From positions 1,008,166-1,072,165 of the forward strand of contig MU006228.1 of the NCBI GenBank assembly GCA_010093685.1: a DNA stretch of 64,000 nucleotides, written 5' to 3'. The stretch's first letter is position 1, and each line of letters begins with the position of its first letter. A program made the translations under genes and the position numbers. Origin of the DNA: Ophiobolus disseminans (lineage: Eukaryota > Ascomycota > Dothideomycetes > Pleosporales > Phaeosphaeriaceae). This document shows, in pieces, positions 10,729 to 22,876 of the stretch. The notes under the pieces were generated by a model that was given only the letters and a program-made list of their open reading frames with translations, did no database searches and was not told the origin of the DNA.

Positions 10729-11612
10729 ATGTCCAAACGTTCCGGCCCCCTCGCACCAGGCATAGCATTCGTCACCGGCGGAGCACGCGGCCTCGGCAAT
10801 GCCATCGCCGTATCCTTTGCCAAAGAAGGCGCGCGAGGCGTTGTGCTAGTCGATGTAGCAGACGAAGCAACATTCCAAGAAGGAAAAAAAGCTGTCGAGG
10901 AACTCGGAACAGAGGTAAACTTCCCTTCCCAACACCAACCTTAATCTACATCAAACTCACACACCCAACCCAGTGCCTCACCATCCACGCCGACGTCACC
11001 CGCGAACCCGACATGCAGCGTGCCGTTTCCGAAGCCGTGGAAAGATTCAGCCGCATCGACTACGCCGCCAATTTCGCAGGCATATTCGGCTCCAGCGACA
11101 CCATCGCTGACATGAACCTCGATGCGTGGCAGAAGACCCAAGACGTAAACTCCACCGGCATTCTCATAGCTACAAAATACGAAATGCGCCAAATGATGAC
11201 CCAATCGTCTATTGATGGCATCGAACACGGTCGCGTCCCGCAGTGCGGCTCAATCATAAACTGCGCATCGGTAAATTCACTCCAAACAATGTCAAGTAGC
11301 GCAGCGTACACGGCGTCGAAGCATGCGTGCGCGGGCATAACAAAAGTCGCTGCGCTGGAGGGGCGGGCGCATAATATTCGCGTCAATGCTGTGAGCCCTG
11401 GGTTTTTGTTGACGGCGCTGGTGAAGCCGATTGAGGGGACGGATACGGGGAGGGTGCTGTGGGAGGGGTTTGAGAAGAGGCAAGGGAGGAAGGCGGTGTT
11501 TGAGGAGGTGGGTGATGTTGTTGTGTTGATGAGTTTGCCGCGTATGAGTTTGGTGAATGGACATAATTTGTTTATTGATAATGGGTTTACGATTAATGAG
11601 GGGCAGTTCTAG
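10729..11612 (+). CDS. Short-chain dehydrogenase/reductase
   Basis: Exons 10729-10914 and 10974-11612, with a 59-nt intron, giving 274 aa. Classical SDR: the cofactor motif TGGARGLG at residues 16-23, an acidic residue at the end of beta-2 (VLVDVAD) favouring NAD(H), NFAG at 95-98, and the catalytic tetrad Asn121, Ser161 (INCASVNS), Tyr174 and Lys178 (YTASK). The C-terminus has the usual NGHNLFIDNGF motif. No transit or signal peptide, so cytosolic. Substrate unknown; fungal relatives are annotated as levodione- or 3-oxoacyl-reductase-like. It converges on a polyol-dehydrogenase-type gene 48 bp away, so 3' UTR overlap is likely. Confidence 0.93.
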
Positions 11613-11660
11613 AGTGGGAGAATGCAAGGAAGGGGGTTGAGTATTGATAGAATGGAGTGT

Positions 11661-12883
11661 TCAGACTTTTGACTTGTCGGGTGTGACCAGGATTTTGATG
11701 TGGTTGTCTTTGTGATGGACCAGCTCGTCGAAACCTTTTGTTGCGACGTCGTCAAGGTGAATTCGGCTAGTGACCATTGTTTCGACGCCCTTGAATTTGC
11801 CTGTCGCTACTTAGCTATGGCGAGAGGACTTGGAGAGGACTTACCAGCAACAAAAGCATCAACTGTCTCCCTAAAGTCATTGTCATCGTACGCAAGAGCA
11901 CACTTCATCGTAATTTCCTTCAGGATATAGGACACGAATGGTACCACCATCTGCAAACGGTTAGCAGATAGTGTAGAATACTACGATCATGACGTACTGG
12001 CGTCCCCCATGCTGCTACATTCATGTACAAGCCTCTATACCTCAACGCGTCCATACCAGCATCGAAGCCTTTCTGAACGCCAGCACAGTCGAACACGACC
12101 TCGACGCCTTCGCCCCCTGTCACCTCGCGGCACTTCTCTGCAACGTTCTCGTGGATCGGATTGAAGACAGCATCTGAGACCTGCTTGTTCTGAGCAGCAC
12201 GAGTAGCGGTCGGCTCAGAGACGAAGATCTGGTTGCATCCGCGAGCTCGAAGCCCAAGCGCGCAGGCGATGCCTATGGGTCCGCCACCAAGTATCAACAC
12301 GCTCTTCTCTGACCATTTTCTGGCGTCGCATAAAGAGATAGCATGCCACGCAACAGCGAGTGGCTCGATCAGTGCGGCCAGGCTCAGATCGACGTCGTCT
12401 GGGAGTGGATAGCAGAGTTTCGCGTCAATAGCTACTGCTTCGGAGAACCCTCCCCCTGTTCCGGAAAGGCCTTTGAAGCCAAGAGTCGTGCAACCATGGG
12501 TGCTGCCTGCATTACAACGGGAGCACTTGGAACAATAGATGCGCGGATCGACCATAACAGCTTGGCCAGGTTTGAGGCCCGATCCCGGTGGAGCGCTGAC
12601 GATGCGACCGGCGAACTCGTGGCCCATGGTGACAGGAATGTGATTTCCAGTGGCTGGATGTGGGTGCTCTGGTAGTGGTATGGCGATTGGGCCTGGAATA
12701 TTCTAGTGACTGCCAGTAAGAAGAAGTTCTATCTCCAGACCTACCGTACTCGTATTCATGGAGATCACTTCCACAGATACCACCCCACTCAATGGCTACC
12801 AGCGCTTCATGCTCGCCAGGCTCTGGCTTCGGTACGTCGACTACGCGGATATCTCCTCGAGCGAAGAACTGTGCTGCTTTCAT
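11661..12883 (-). CDS. Zinc-dependent (R,R)-butanediol/polyol dehydrogenase-like (MDR)
   Basis: Four exons: 12883-12745, 12692-11998, 11950-11845 and 11800-11661, with introns of 52, 47 and 44 nt, giving 359 aa. It starts MKAAQFFARGDIRVVDVPKP. The catalytic zinc region reads GGICGSDLHEYEYG and then GHEFAGR. The structural-zinc lobe has four cysteines (CSKCSRCNAGSTHGC). The Rossmann motif is LILGGGPIGI. The last exons give MVVPFVSYILKEITMKCALA and a C-terminus ending VTPDKSKV. It belongs to the MDR family with yeast Bdh1 and sorbitol dehydrogenases; acetoin/2,3-butanediol is the closest substrate guess. All introns are needed for frame and motif continuity, so the model is strong. Confidence 0.92.
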
Positions 12884-13469
12884 GGTTATAGTCCTGCGTA
12901 GTGCATGTACGAGACTTAGTGATCAGGCATGGACTGACATGCTGCCCGGGTATGAGGGGTGTTATGAAGGGATGGCAGAACGAGTCATCTGACTCCCTCA
13001 TCGCCAGTCAGCTAGAAGCTTACTTGGGCGAGATGGAAGCCTCGGGCGAGCTGTTGAACTAGTGCGGGGATGGCAGGGATGGATGTACCGGTACTTCGTT
13101 CGTACACTGCGTAACGTGTACTTGACGTGTCTCTACGCAACAGATGGGATTCGACAGGCGTCGGGAGACAACATCGACCATGTCAGGGAGATCTGTCATT
13201 ACGTAGTCTATAGATTCCATACAAACACGATAACAGCCGCGCGGTAAAGCAAGGATGTCGAGAGCCTTGTCGCATGCAAGGTCGACGTTTGTTGGCGATG
13301 TGAAGCGCGAATGTGGGGGCGGTTACCCCTCGAAGCACCAAGCCGAAGGAAGGCTCTCTAGCGAGCAACCTTGATCTTCTATTCGCGACCCACAACATTC
13401 ACATCGTCATATAGCTTAACAATATTCTTGACCAGCTCCTTCCAGAATCATTTTCACAGCAGTACAGTC
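12884..13469. other. Divergent intergenic region, no gene seen
   Basis: 586 bp between the dehydrogenase and the RGG gene, transcribed away from each other. Probably holds both promoters. No motifs recognised. Confidence 0.45.
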
Positions 13470-14981
13470 ATGCAAAAGTCACGATGGGCCCCCAAGGACG
13501 AGGACGAAGAAATTCAAAAGCCCGCCGCCACACCATCAACTGCACACTCACAGCCAACAGCAGACATAACTGCTCAACCAGACTCCCAGCCAAAGGAGTC
13601 ACACACTGCCCCAGTACGTTCTTAAACAAAATTCCCTCCACCGCAAGCACCTAGAAGCCCAACACGCTTGGTGTAGTATTAGAACTGAACTAGGCTAACC
13701 CACGCGTAGGCCGTCAGCATGTCATACGAGCCTGCCTATGACGACCCATCGATAGACCCGTTCGCTCAAACTGCCAGTACCGACGACCTCTTCTTCGACG
13801 ACGACATCACCCCCATCGCCGAGCCCGTCGTAGAGCACACCCTACCAGAACCCGAAGTCCACGATGCAGAGTACGTGCCCGACGACATACAACCACCAGC
13901 GGCACCGCAACATCTGGCACCACACATACCGCAAGGACCTCGCAATCCTGATCGAGGAGGCCGGGGACGTGGGAGAGGTAGAGGCCGTGGCCGAGGCAGA
14001 GGTGGTGGCGGAGGCGGCAACGTTGGAGATATCCGAGAGATCGATAAGAAGGCCCAAGAGAAGCAAGTCAAGGAAACAGAAGCAGCACCTTCTCCAGCGC
14101 CTGAAGAGTCTGCTGCTCCCACAGAGAACGACGATGCTTCTGTTGCACCCAACGCGCCCACAGAGCCAAAAGAAAAGCCTACACACTCGGTTCGTGGCGA
14201 CCGAAGATTGACTGGTGGCCCCGCACGGACACGCCTGACCGAGGATCAACTAAATGCCAAGCTTGCAACCATGCGCTCCAAGAACGAGGCGCTACAAACA
14301 GCGCACGCGAAGGCAGAAGCTGATTTGGCCAACTTTGAGGCGCGCGAAGCTGTGCTAAGGAAGAAGGATGTTGAACGTAAGAAGGTGCAAGCTGAGAAGA
14401 ACAAGGCAGAGCGCCAAAATCGCCAGCAGATGATGGGCGAGCGCGAGAAGAACCGGCAGCGGAAGCTCAATGCACAGGGTGGTAGGGAGTGGGATATCGA
14501 GAAAGAGGAGGGATTCTCGGGTACTGGTGAAGAAAAGCGGCGAGGTGCTGCAAGAGGCGCGCACGGTGGAATTGCCCCATCACGACCTGCGGACAATTAT
14601 CAATCCTCTCAATCGTTCGAACAGCCAGAAGAGGCGAGTCGCGCGGATCATGGTCGTGGACGGGGTCGCGGTCGAGGTGGCCGAGGAGGCCGCGGCGGAC
14701 GTGGCGATCACGACGGGTCGAGGCAGACACCCCAGAAGCCGCGCGGAGAACAACATCCACCCGCCGCGTCAGACTTCCCAGAGCTTCCATCGGCCGCAGC
14801 GGCAGACAAGAACGGGAGCAAGCCAAAAACCCTCGACTTCCCTATCAAAGGGAAAGGTGCCGAGCCAACTGCCTCCGCGACAGCAACGGAACCTGAGCGG
14901 CCTGCAATCAAGACGGTGGACTCTTTTGGTATACCCTCACCGATGGAGAAGGGACGTAGCTGGGCCGATGAAGTCGCATAG
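13470..14981 (+). CDS. RGG-rich, coiled-coil hypothetical RNA-binding protein
   Basis: Exons 13470-13613 and 13710-14981 across a 96-nt intron (GTACGT donor, GGCTAACC branch), giving 471 aa. It begins MQKSRWAPKDEDEEIQKP. An acidic segment (FFDDDITPIAEPVVE) is followed by a first Arg-Gly tract near residue 130, then a helical charged block (LTEDQLNAKLATMRSKNEAL through NRQQMMGEREKNRQRKL), a second RGRG tract and a C-terminal motif ending KGRSWADEVA. RG/RGG tracts commonly bind RNA and are arginine-methylated in fungi. No RRM or helicase domain is visible. A role in mRNA or ribosome handling is inferred from composition only. Confidence 0.85.
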
Positions 14982-15988
14982 TGTGATGATCATTCGCATG
15001 CCGTGGTCACGGATTGGCTCAATCGAGTCAGTGCCGAGGATCCTTAGCACTTGGTAGCGGATTTGCTCCATGGTGTGGGTGTTGCTAATCCAGGCGACTC
15101 GATGGAGTGGCATTGGTACAATCCACTCCACGATCCGGATTAGAACAGTATGAGGAGCAAGATTTCACCCATCACGCTTCGGAATAGTCGCAGATACCGA
15201 GTACAGTAGCACCAATATGTACATGTACGTTGCTAGCATCATGTGGTTCGCTGTTGCTAGAGTGAAATCTCGTAACAGTTTGCGGATCTTTCACCTGCTC
15301 AACTCCTCAGCCCCAGAACCTCAAAACCCAAAGTGAGACGTCTCAAACATAGAGAAACTAGCTCATACAACACGAACAAATGCCACCATTGAAATGCTAA
15401 CTACCCTCCACCACATATCCCAATCGTTTCCCTTCTCCTCACAAACACTCCGCTCCATCCGCTCGCATTCCAAAGCCTGACTTCAATCCAAAATCTCATC
15501 AAGCCCTTCACCATCTGGCCCTTCATAGCAAGAGAAAACTTCATGACTGTCTTACTCCTAGGGTTGTCTATCAGTTCCTAGCCCAGGTTAGAAGAAGCGG
15601 ACAGGGCGCTTGGAGAGGCGAAGGGGAGTTTGTGGGGGCGAGGGAGAAGGGGAAAAAGAAGAGGGGAGAGGAACGGGGCTCACTCCATTAGTAGGTCTGG
15701 ACGATGCATCGCGCCAAGTCTCATTCCACGTAATCGCATACCTACGACCGCATATCGCAAAAGCCGCTGGCTTTGATTGACATAAAGCAATGCATCGAGT
15801 ACTCCCACTGCACAGCCGTCTTGTCTTCCATACTCCCGTCGATCTCCGCAACACTTCAAGAAGAAGAAAGGAAGAAAGTAAACAAGGAAAATGAATTAGA
15901 TAGCCTTTGATGCAGGCTCGACTTATCCTATCATACGCCCTTCCCCGCTAGAATTAAAATTGCAATCAAAAGCAGAAAATCCACCACC
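14982..15988. other. Intergenic, no gene seen
   Basis: About 1 kb. Short open frames here are low-complexity or antisense and start without ATG. It holds the 3' ends of the RGG gene and the protease pseudogene. Confidence 0.45.
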
Positions 15989-17488
15989 TCAATAATCCTC
16001 CCTCCCAACGACCCCAACCCCCCCACCCCCAACATCAAACACCACCACCACCCCAATCAACCACGCATCCCCTAGTACCGCATCCCCCCTCTCCGCCCCC
16101 TGAACACCCAACACGCACTACCCCTCGCCTGCCTGCAGTCCACGCTGCACCAAGTCATCACGATGCATGTAAACGACTTGCCGGCGATGATAACGCCCAC
16201 GCGCGGCGCGAAAGCCGTGCAATGTAGCTTTGCGTAAATGTGTCGAAGCGTGCGGGGGGGATGAAGAGGGAAGATATGTAGGCTGCAACGGGGGAGGGGA
16301 TGTAAGTTAATGACGTGCCGGAGTCGAGGATTGCGGGGAGGGGGTAGAGCGAGTAGTTTTGTGGGGGGAGGGTGGTGGTGTAGTTTTGTGGGGATTGACT
16401 GTACAATTCGACGAATGTGATGCTGGGGATGGGGTGGGTTTGGGCGGGGGACGGTGATTCAGTGGAGCGAGAAAGGGGGGCGGGGTGGGGATGGGGTGGG
16501 TGCTGATGGAGGTATGATGTCAAACCCATCGATACCGATTTGGTAGAATGCGTACAAGTCCTGGAAATAAGGTTGGAGCGGTGTTTGGACCCAATGTCCA
16601 TCATGGAGGATATCTGGGATGCCGCCGATAGCCAATAAGCCACCCGCCTGTGGGTTCTCGTTGCTGGGGCGGGACAGGGCGATGCTGAATATTGGGGAAA
16701 TGGAGAATTGAGTGGACCTAAACACTACCGTTGGATGGTGGTGGTAGAGACGGGGCTGGTGATTTACATAATGTACAAAACAGGCGTGTAGTTCAAATAC
16801 CTCGAATTGATGCCTCGTGTCAGTGCTTGGAACCCGAGGCCCATGATGCCGCTGCTGATGTTGTCGCCCATCCAGAAGCCCTCGTCCACGACGCCGATCA
16901 TCTGCTTGACCTTCACATTACCCCCGCCAGCATCGAATCCGAAGTCCTCCGTGCCCATGCTTCACCGCAAAAACTCGCCGCCGGAATAGTTTACCGCAAA
17001 GGGTAAGGTGATGCGCTCGAAACTTGCTGAGGTATTATACAGCGGTCCAGACCCGCACAAGTCTGTGGGAACGAAGAAGTTGGTATCTGGATCTTCGCAC
17101 GAGAAAGACGAGGATGCAGCCCAGGTGTCTGAGCTGCCGGTATCGATGACGAGGGTGTATGTTTTGTTGGCGATGGTGGCGTTGACCATATAGACTCTTC
17201 CACCGATGGTGAGAAGATCTTCTTGGATGTCCGCGAATGAGACATCTTGGCGTTTGGCAAGGACGTTGCGGCGTCGAGCGACGAGGTATCTGGAGGATGG
17301 TGGGATGAGATGATGTGCGGAAGGCGCAGTTGTGAGCTCGAGGATGTTGTTGGTGACTAGATGTGTAAGTTCTTGTGGAATTGGCGGTATTCAAAGAGGA
17401 ACATACCTAGTATGCCTGCTGGTGCTCTACGAGTCAAGGCGAGAATGCTGTGAGCTGAAAACACAAGGAGAAAGAATGAGAGAAACAT
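15989..17488 (-). pseudogene. Secreted pepsin-like aspartic protease, decayed
   Basis: A clear A1-family aspartic protease with several breaks. Exon 1 (17488-17407) encodes a signal peptide, MFLSFFLLVFSAHSILALTR. After a 50-nt intron come a propeptide with a Lys-Arg site (NVLAKRQDVS) and the first catalytic motif LVIDTGSSDTW. An in-frame TGA (16964-16962) splits GGEFLR from SMGTEDFGFDAGG. A probable intron ending TTTAG then leads to STQFSISPIFSIALSRPS. The frame is lost in a C-rich stretch before the second catalytic motif AILDSGTSLTYIPS, and shifts again before the tail containing AVLGDAWLIGVVVVFDVGG, which also has a TAG. Two stops and two frameshifts mean no active enzyme. Confidence 0.85.
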
Positions 17489-18239
17489 GATAGAATTGAA
17501 CCGTCAAAGGATATGTACATATAGGATGAGTGAATTAAGTAAGGTATTCTTGCGGGGTCTATTGTCAATAGGGATGCGTTCCACAGTCTGGAACGGTTTC
17601 AAATGTCTTGACGTAGCCAGGAATATTTTACATTCCTCTGGTTGTGCAGCACGAGTCCACTTGTACGACGTGATCAAATGGTTCCGCGAAATATCCAAAT
17701 AACATCGTGTTGGCAAGCGATCAGTGAAGCGGCCCACATCTGTACGACTTGCGAATTCCAGTTCATGTATGGTCTACTTCTCTGATTGAGCATCGCAGTT
17801 CCACCTACCACCTGCCTTAGGACACAGTAAAGTTTACGCTGGATGGTAGACATGTGTTAAGAGACGAGTGTAGCACGGCAAAACGACCGAAGAGCAAGCC
17901 GAACCTACCGCAACTACCGGCAGTGAAGATTGACTAACTGGGAGATACTCACCTGTCGGGTCTACCAGAAGAAGAGACAATGGCAAGACCACCAGTCTCG
18001 GCAGTCGCACAGGTCCTTTGATGCAAGTCAGAAGCATATCAAGTGCATCATGGAGAAAGCGTACATGTTTTTGATTGGACTAGGCAAGAAGCTCAATGCC
18101 CCAAGAGGTCTCCAGTCTCCATTATGTTGTACAGGTGCTGCTGGAGGTGTGGCAGCCGAACATGGGCAGAATACTGTAGTGAGTCGCACCATTTGGGAAT
18201 CGTCATGGACACACCTTGAACGCCAGACCCAGGAATGAA
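17489..18239. other. Intergenic, no gene seen
   Basis: 751 bp between the protease pseudogene start and the LUC7 stop codon. Presumably the former protease promoter and the LUC7 3' UTR. No supported feature. Confidence 0.45.
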
Positions 18240-19202
18240 TCACCATCGACCGCGACCGCCGCCTCCGCGGCCACGACGACCTCCTCGGCCACCGTATCCG
18301 CCACCACCGCCGCCGCCGTAGCCACCGCCCCATCCTCCACGATCGCCGTTCATGTGGTCGCCCCCGCCGTAATTGTCGCGAGATGGAGCGCGGCCCTTGA
18401 GGTCCTTGGCAAGAGCTTCATAAGACTTGCGCATCTGAGCGTATCCGAGGTGCATCTTTCCGTAAAAGTGGTCTGCTAGACGCCGATCATTGTCCAGTCG
18501 ACTGAGATAGGCACCGCAAACGTCGCACACCTGCAGCTTTTGGTGGCCCGAGGGCCCTCCGGTGTCTGACAGGGCACGCAGCTCTCGCTCGCGCTCTTCC
18601 TTCTCAGCCTTCTTCATGCGCATCTTTGTGAACTCCTGGACGGCCATATTGACCATGCCCTCCTCGCCCATGATCTGGATCTCGAGCATGCCGGCCTCGA
18701 TGGACTTTGTGAGTTCGTTGATCGATTTGAGCTGTGCGTGTTAGTAAGCCTTGCGACCAGTATGATATGGGTGCACGCACCAAAGCATTCGTCTGGCGGA
18801 TCTCCTCGGGCGTCTTCTCGAGTCTGCGCTGGGCCGTGTCAATCTTGCGGTTGCAGCTGTCAATGTGGTGCTGCATGTCCCGCATGTAGTCGTAGTCGAA
18901 CTGCCACCTGCGCTTCTGCTCGGCGTCGGCCTCATTGTACTCCGTCTTGAGCGCCTCGTTGTGCGCCTTGGGGCAGGGCCCGAGCTCGTTCTTGGTGTTT
19001 GTGAAGAGGTCGTGTGGGCAGTTGCCGACGAGGTAGGAGCGGCAGACCTTGGGGTCGGTGATGCTGAGCTGCGGCGCGCGCTGGTCGGTGCCGGACATGG
19101 ACTGCTCGCCCATGAGCTGCTCTTGGGGGGGATTAGATTATGTAAGCTGTATCTGTACCATCTATACGTACCAAGCAGCCTGCGCGTCTCGGCTGCGGCC
19201 AT
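18240..19202 (-). CDS. LUC7: LUC7-family U1 snRNP splicing factor
   Basis: Three exons: 19202-19172, 19121-18781 and 18731-18240, with introns of 50 and 49 nt, giving 287 aa. The first intron must end at CAAG to give MAAAETRRLLEQLMGEQ, the family N-terminus. The protein carries the two LUC7 zinc fingers: a CCCH-type (VCRSYLVGNCPHDLF then GPCPKAH) and a C2H2-type (CDVCGAYLSRLDNDRR then HFYGKMHLGY), separated by a long helical segment. The C-terminus is a glycine/arginine RGG tail of about 40 residues, in place of the RS tail of animal homologues. It acts in the nucleus in 5' splice-site selection with U1 snRNP. Confidence 0.96.
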
Positions 19203-19399
19203 GATGTCGATTGATTTACGTTTTGCTGCGTCGTGAGCGTGGATGGTGACGGGAGACTCGAAGAAATCACGACCGCGGCAATGCCAAGCTTCCACCACGC
19301 CAGCCAATCATATGCGCCGCAACCCTGACTCTCTGCAACCTTCGACATCTGTCCTCTCGTCATCTTGATCTTGCAGTAAAGAAGTGGTGCGATGCTGCA
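19203..19399. promoter_or_regulatory. Shared divergent promoter of LUC7 and GPI16
   Basis: Only 197 bp separate the two start codons, so the two core genes must share a compact bidirectional promoter. No specific factor site was identified. Confidence 0.5.
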
Positions 19400-21195
19400 A
19401 TGCTGTCGTCTCTTCTCTTCTTGCTGCTCAATGCCGTCATAACATGTGTTGCCGCAAGCACCGGCTACCACGAGCGCCTTTTCCTGCGACCCCTTCCCCA
19501 GGGCTCACTGCTGGCCTCGTTCAACTTCGTTAGCAACGAGACACAGGAGGCCTTCGAGCAGCAGAACTTCCGGTACTTCCCGAGGTCTTTTGGGCAGATC
19601 CTGCAACATGCCCACGCCAGAGAGCTCCACCTGAGATTCAGTGTTGGCAGGTGGGATGCCGAGGACTGGGGTGAGCGGCCGTGGAATGGCGCAAGAGAAG
19701 GAGGCACTGGCGTCGAGCTGTGGGCGTGGGTAGAGGCAGACAACGAGGACGAGTATGTCATACATAAAGCATATCTTGTGCACATACTGACTTGCACAGA
19801 GCATTCGCCCGCTGGCTCACCCTCACCAACGCCCTGTCTGGCCTCTTCTGCGCCTCGATGAACTTCATCGATGCCACCAAGACCATCCGACCCGTCATGG
19901 CTTTCGCGCCTGAAGGCCCCCATGGCAACGTTGCGAACCTCCATCTCCTTCACGGCACACTTCCCCACGAAGTTGTTTGCACCGAGAACCTCACACCATT
20001 TCTCAAGCTGCTTCCTTGCAAGGGCAAGGCCGGTATCTCCAGCTTGTTGGATGGCCACAAGCTATTTGACGCCTCATTCCAGACCATGGCCATCGATGTG
20101 CGTCCAGTCTGTGACGGCGCGGGTACAGACTGCTCGGTCGAGATGGAGCAGACCGTCGACATGGTGTTGAATGTTGCTCGGTCAAAACGCCCCCAGAACA
20201 ACCCCATTCCCCGTCCCCTTCCCATCGACCAGCTTGAGTGCGACACCTCGAAGCCATACAACAGCGGAGACTCATGTTACCCTCTGAAAAAGAGTACCGA
20301 ACCGAGCTGGACACTGGAGGAAGTCTTCGGCCGACCCCTCAAAGGAGCGTGTCCACTCACAGAGGAAACGGGGGATGCGGCTCACACTGCCTGCATCCAA
20401 ACCGAACCAGAGCGTACTGTGAACGCCAACACGACGGGTGAATATACAGAAATGAAAGTTGGCTCCGACACCATACGCTGCTACAAGCTCCCCACTGGCT
20501 CAGATTTCGACCTCGTCTTACCAGAACAACAACTAACAACCGGCCTCGTCCGCCCCTCCCCACCCCTCTTCGCCGCCCGCTCCATCAACGGCCACGGCCA
20601 AGAGCGCGGCAGCACCCAGTCCATAATCCGCAACCCCTCCACCACCAACACCGTCGAGTTCGTCTACCTCGAGTCGCTCCCATGGTTCATGAAGCCCTAC
20701 CTGCACACCCTCCGCGCCCGTCTCGACACCACATCCGCCTCCCCCATCAAAGAAACATACTACCGCCCCGCCATCGATCGCAAGCGCGGCACACACCTCG
20801 AACTCCTCATGACTATTCCTCCAAACTCGACTTTGACACTCACATACGACTTCGAGAAAGCTATCCTCCGCTACACAGAATACCCTCCCGACGCAAATCG
20901 TGGCTTCGACGCCGCGCCCGCTGTTATTCGTGTCCTGAGTCCCAACACGGGCGATAGGAAGGGCATGTACATCCGCACCACGTCGTTGCTGCTTCCGCTC
21001 CCCACCCCGGATTTCAGCATGCCTTACAATGTCATCATACTCACTAGCACTGTTATGGCGCTCGGCTTTGGCAACATTTTTAATCTGCTTGTTCGCCGCT
21101 TTGTCGGCGCGGATGAGGTGCCAGTTGGGGCGGGGGGCTTGAAGGGGCTGGTCATGGGCAAGGTGGGGAGGTTGAGGGCTTTGGTTGGGATGTAG
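19400..21195 (+). CDS. GPI16: GPI transamidase subunit GPI16 (PIG-T)
   Basis: Exons 19400-19752 and 19800-21195 around a 47-nt intron with an ACTGAC branch point, giving 582 aa, close to the yeast protein. Residues 1-19 are a signal peptide (MLSSLLFLLLNAVITCVAAS). The lumenal domain starts YHERLFLRPLPQGSLLASF, typical of PIG-T, and continues with FRYFPRSFGQILQ and NALSGLFCASMNFID. Near the C-terminus, a single membrane span (VIILTSTVMALGFGNIFNLL) is followed by a basic cytosolic tail. It is part of the ER complex (with GPI8, GAA1, GPI17 and GAB1) that attaches GPI anchors; the cysteine that disulphide-bonds to GPI8 should be among those in VCTENLTPFLKLLPC. Confidence 0.96.
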
Positions 21196-21363
21196 GTTGG
21201 GTTGATCGAATGGATTTGAGTGTGTGATGTTTTTGCTGGTGGTTATGAAGTATCGTGGTGGTGAAATACGATGCATTGCCGCATCCCTTCTCTTTGCACT
21301 AACCCCACATGCATCTCAGGTGAAGCATTGAACTTACTTCCTTTCCTTTCCGCACACAGCAGA

Positions 21364-21393
21364 GTGAAGTGAAGTAAAGTAAAGTAAAGTAAA
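21364..21393 (+). repeat. GTRAA pentanucleotide microsatellite
   Basis: Six tandem units: GTGAA twice, then GTAAA four times. It sits in the 223-bp gap between the convergent 3' ends of GPI16 and the 7TM gene. Confidence 0.8.
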
Positions 21394-21418
21394 GCAGACT
21401 TTCCACTTCTCCCCTAGT

Positions 21419-22876
21419 CTAGAAAAACGCCTTCCCCGGCCTTCGCGGACTCGGCAACGGCGCTTTGAACCCGCCCCTCCCTTCCTCCAACAAATCCGTC
21501 TCATCACTCATCGACACGACGTTATGCCGATTAAACACATACTCGCTCGTCGGACTCGTCCTACTTCCCCTACTTCTGCTTCTACTGCTATCAGACTCCC
21601 AGTCCAGCGGCGGCAGCACGCCGACGTGCTCCGGCGCCGTGGGCGGGCGCGACGGCACGGGAATCAGCCGATTAAACACGTTACTCGGGGGGTGCGGGGT
21701 GAATATCGGGCGCGCGATATTCTGCGGGAACGGCGAGTTGGCGCGATCCAAGCCCCACGTTACGAGGGGGCGGCAGTAATGCGAGTCCTGGGAGTGCGTA
21801 TCTGACGAGGTGTGGGAGTAGGGCTTTTCGCATACTGTGGGGAGCTGGGAGCGGGCGAGCAGGTCGATGATGAAGGGGTGGAAGTAAGGGACGCAGGCGC
21901 ATATGACGGCGAGGTTTTGCGTGATTTGCTGGCAGAGTGCGGAGGCCCAGAGGTTGTATGAGAAATCGGGTTTGGTGGCGAGGGTGAAGAAGTGGGCGTG
22001 GAGTATGAGGGCTGCTATGACGCTGTTTTGCGATGGGTTAGCTTTTTAACCGTTGATGTTGACGACGGTGGTGATGGGGAAGTTGGGATGGCAACGTACG
22101 TTGACCGCACCGCAAACACGACGCCCACGCCCGCCGTCCTGCTCCGCGACATACCTACGTTCCACACCGCCAGCGGAATCAGGATCAGGAGTACTTCGGA
22201 GATTATGTTCGTTACGCTGACGTAATTTACAAAAGCGACCACGTTGATGCAGTGAGCGTTTTGCACGAAGCTCCATGGGTGCGGCAGGTGGCATGCGAAT
22301 GCGGTTACGAAGATGCCGACGACGGTCCAGAGCGCGGTGAAGGTGCCGAATGCGACGGTGGTGTAGTGTGGGATGCGGCCGGGCAAGATCTTGTGGATGA
22401 GGATGCATATGGATAAGCGTGCGCAGCCCATGTTTGCAATGTGCAGGATGCAGGCTGTGTATTCTGCCTGTGTGGTGTTAAAAGAAGAATCCTAATTAAT
22501 TTCCAAGATAGTAAAGTACCTTTTGATATATCAGGGTTTGGTCGGGGGTGATGTCGTCACGGTGTTGGCCGAGGACTCGCATTGCTTCGATTGATACGGC
22601 GACTGTTTGGCCAATGCTGAAGAGCTGGGCATGTTAGTTGATAGATTATGAGTTCCTGGGTTGGCGTTGACTTACAGCGGAGAGGCTGATGAAGACATCG
22701 TCAAGTCCAAGTCTTCTTCGGCTGGTCCTCATGGACAATTTGACTGCAAAACGGGCGATGAGGGTGCAGATGACTATGGCGAGAAGGAGCCAGGATACGA
22801 TATTCAGTATTGTGCCTCGAGCAAACACTGGAGTTTCGCGCCGACTCAACGCAGCGGATATCTCGTGTCTAGGCAT
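21419..22876 (-). CDS. Fungal SAT4-type 7TM (rhodopsin-like) membrane protein
   Basis: Four exons: 22876-22676, 22624-22520, 22467-22100 and 22022-21419, with introns of 51, 52 and 77 nt, giving 425 aa. It starts MPRHEISAALSRRETPVFAR. The first span is ILNIVSWLLLAIVICTLIAR, followed by the family motif RRLGLDDVFISLSALFS. Further hydrophobic helices include TVAFGTFTALWTVVGIFVTA, VTNIISEVLLILIPLAVW, VIAALILHAHFF and LAVICACVPYFHPFIIDLL. The ~110-residue C-terminus is cytosolic, Ser/Pro-rich and ends RPGKAFF. This large ascomycete family (PTH11-related, without a CFEM domain here) is mostly uncharacterised; receptor function is inference. Confidence 0.9.

Noticed and set aside
15588..15854. Minus-strand 88-codon frame
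   Set aside because: Starts at GTG, basic low-complexity composition, no splice-consistent extension.
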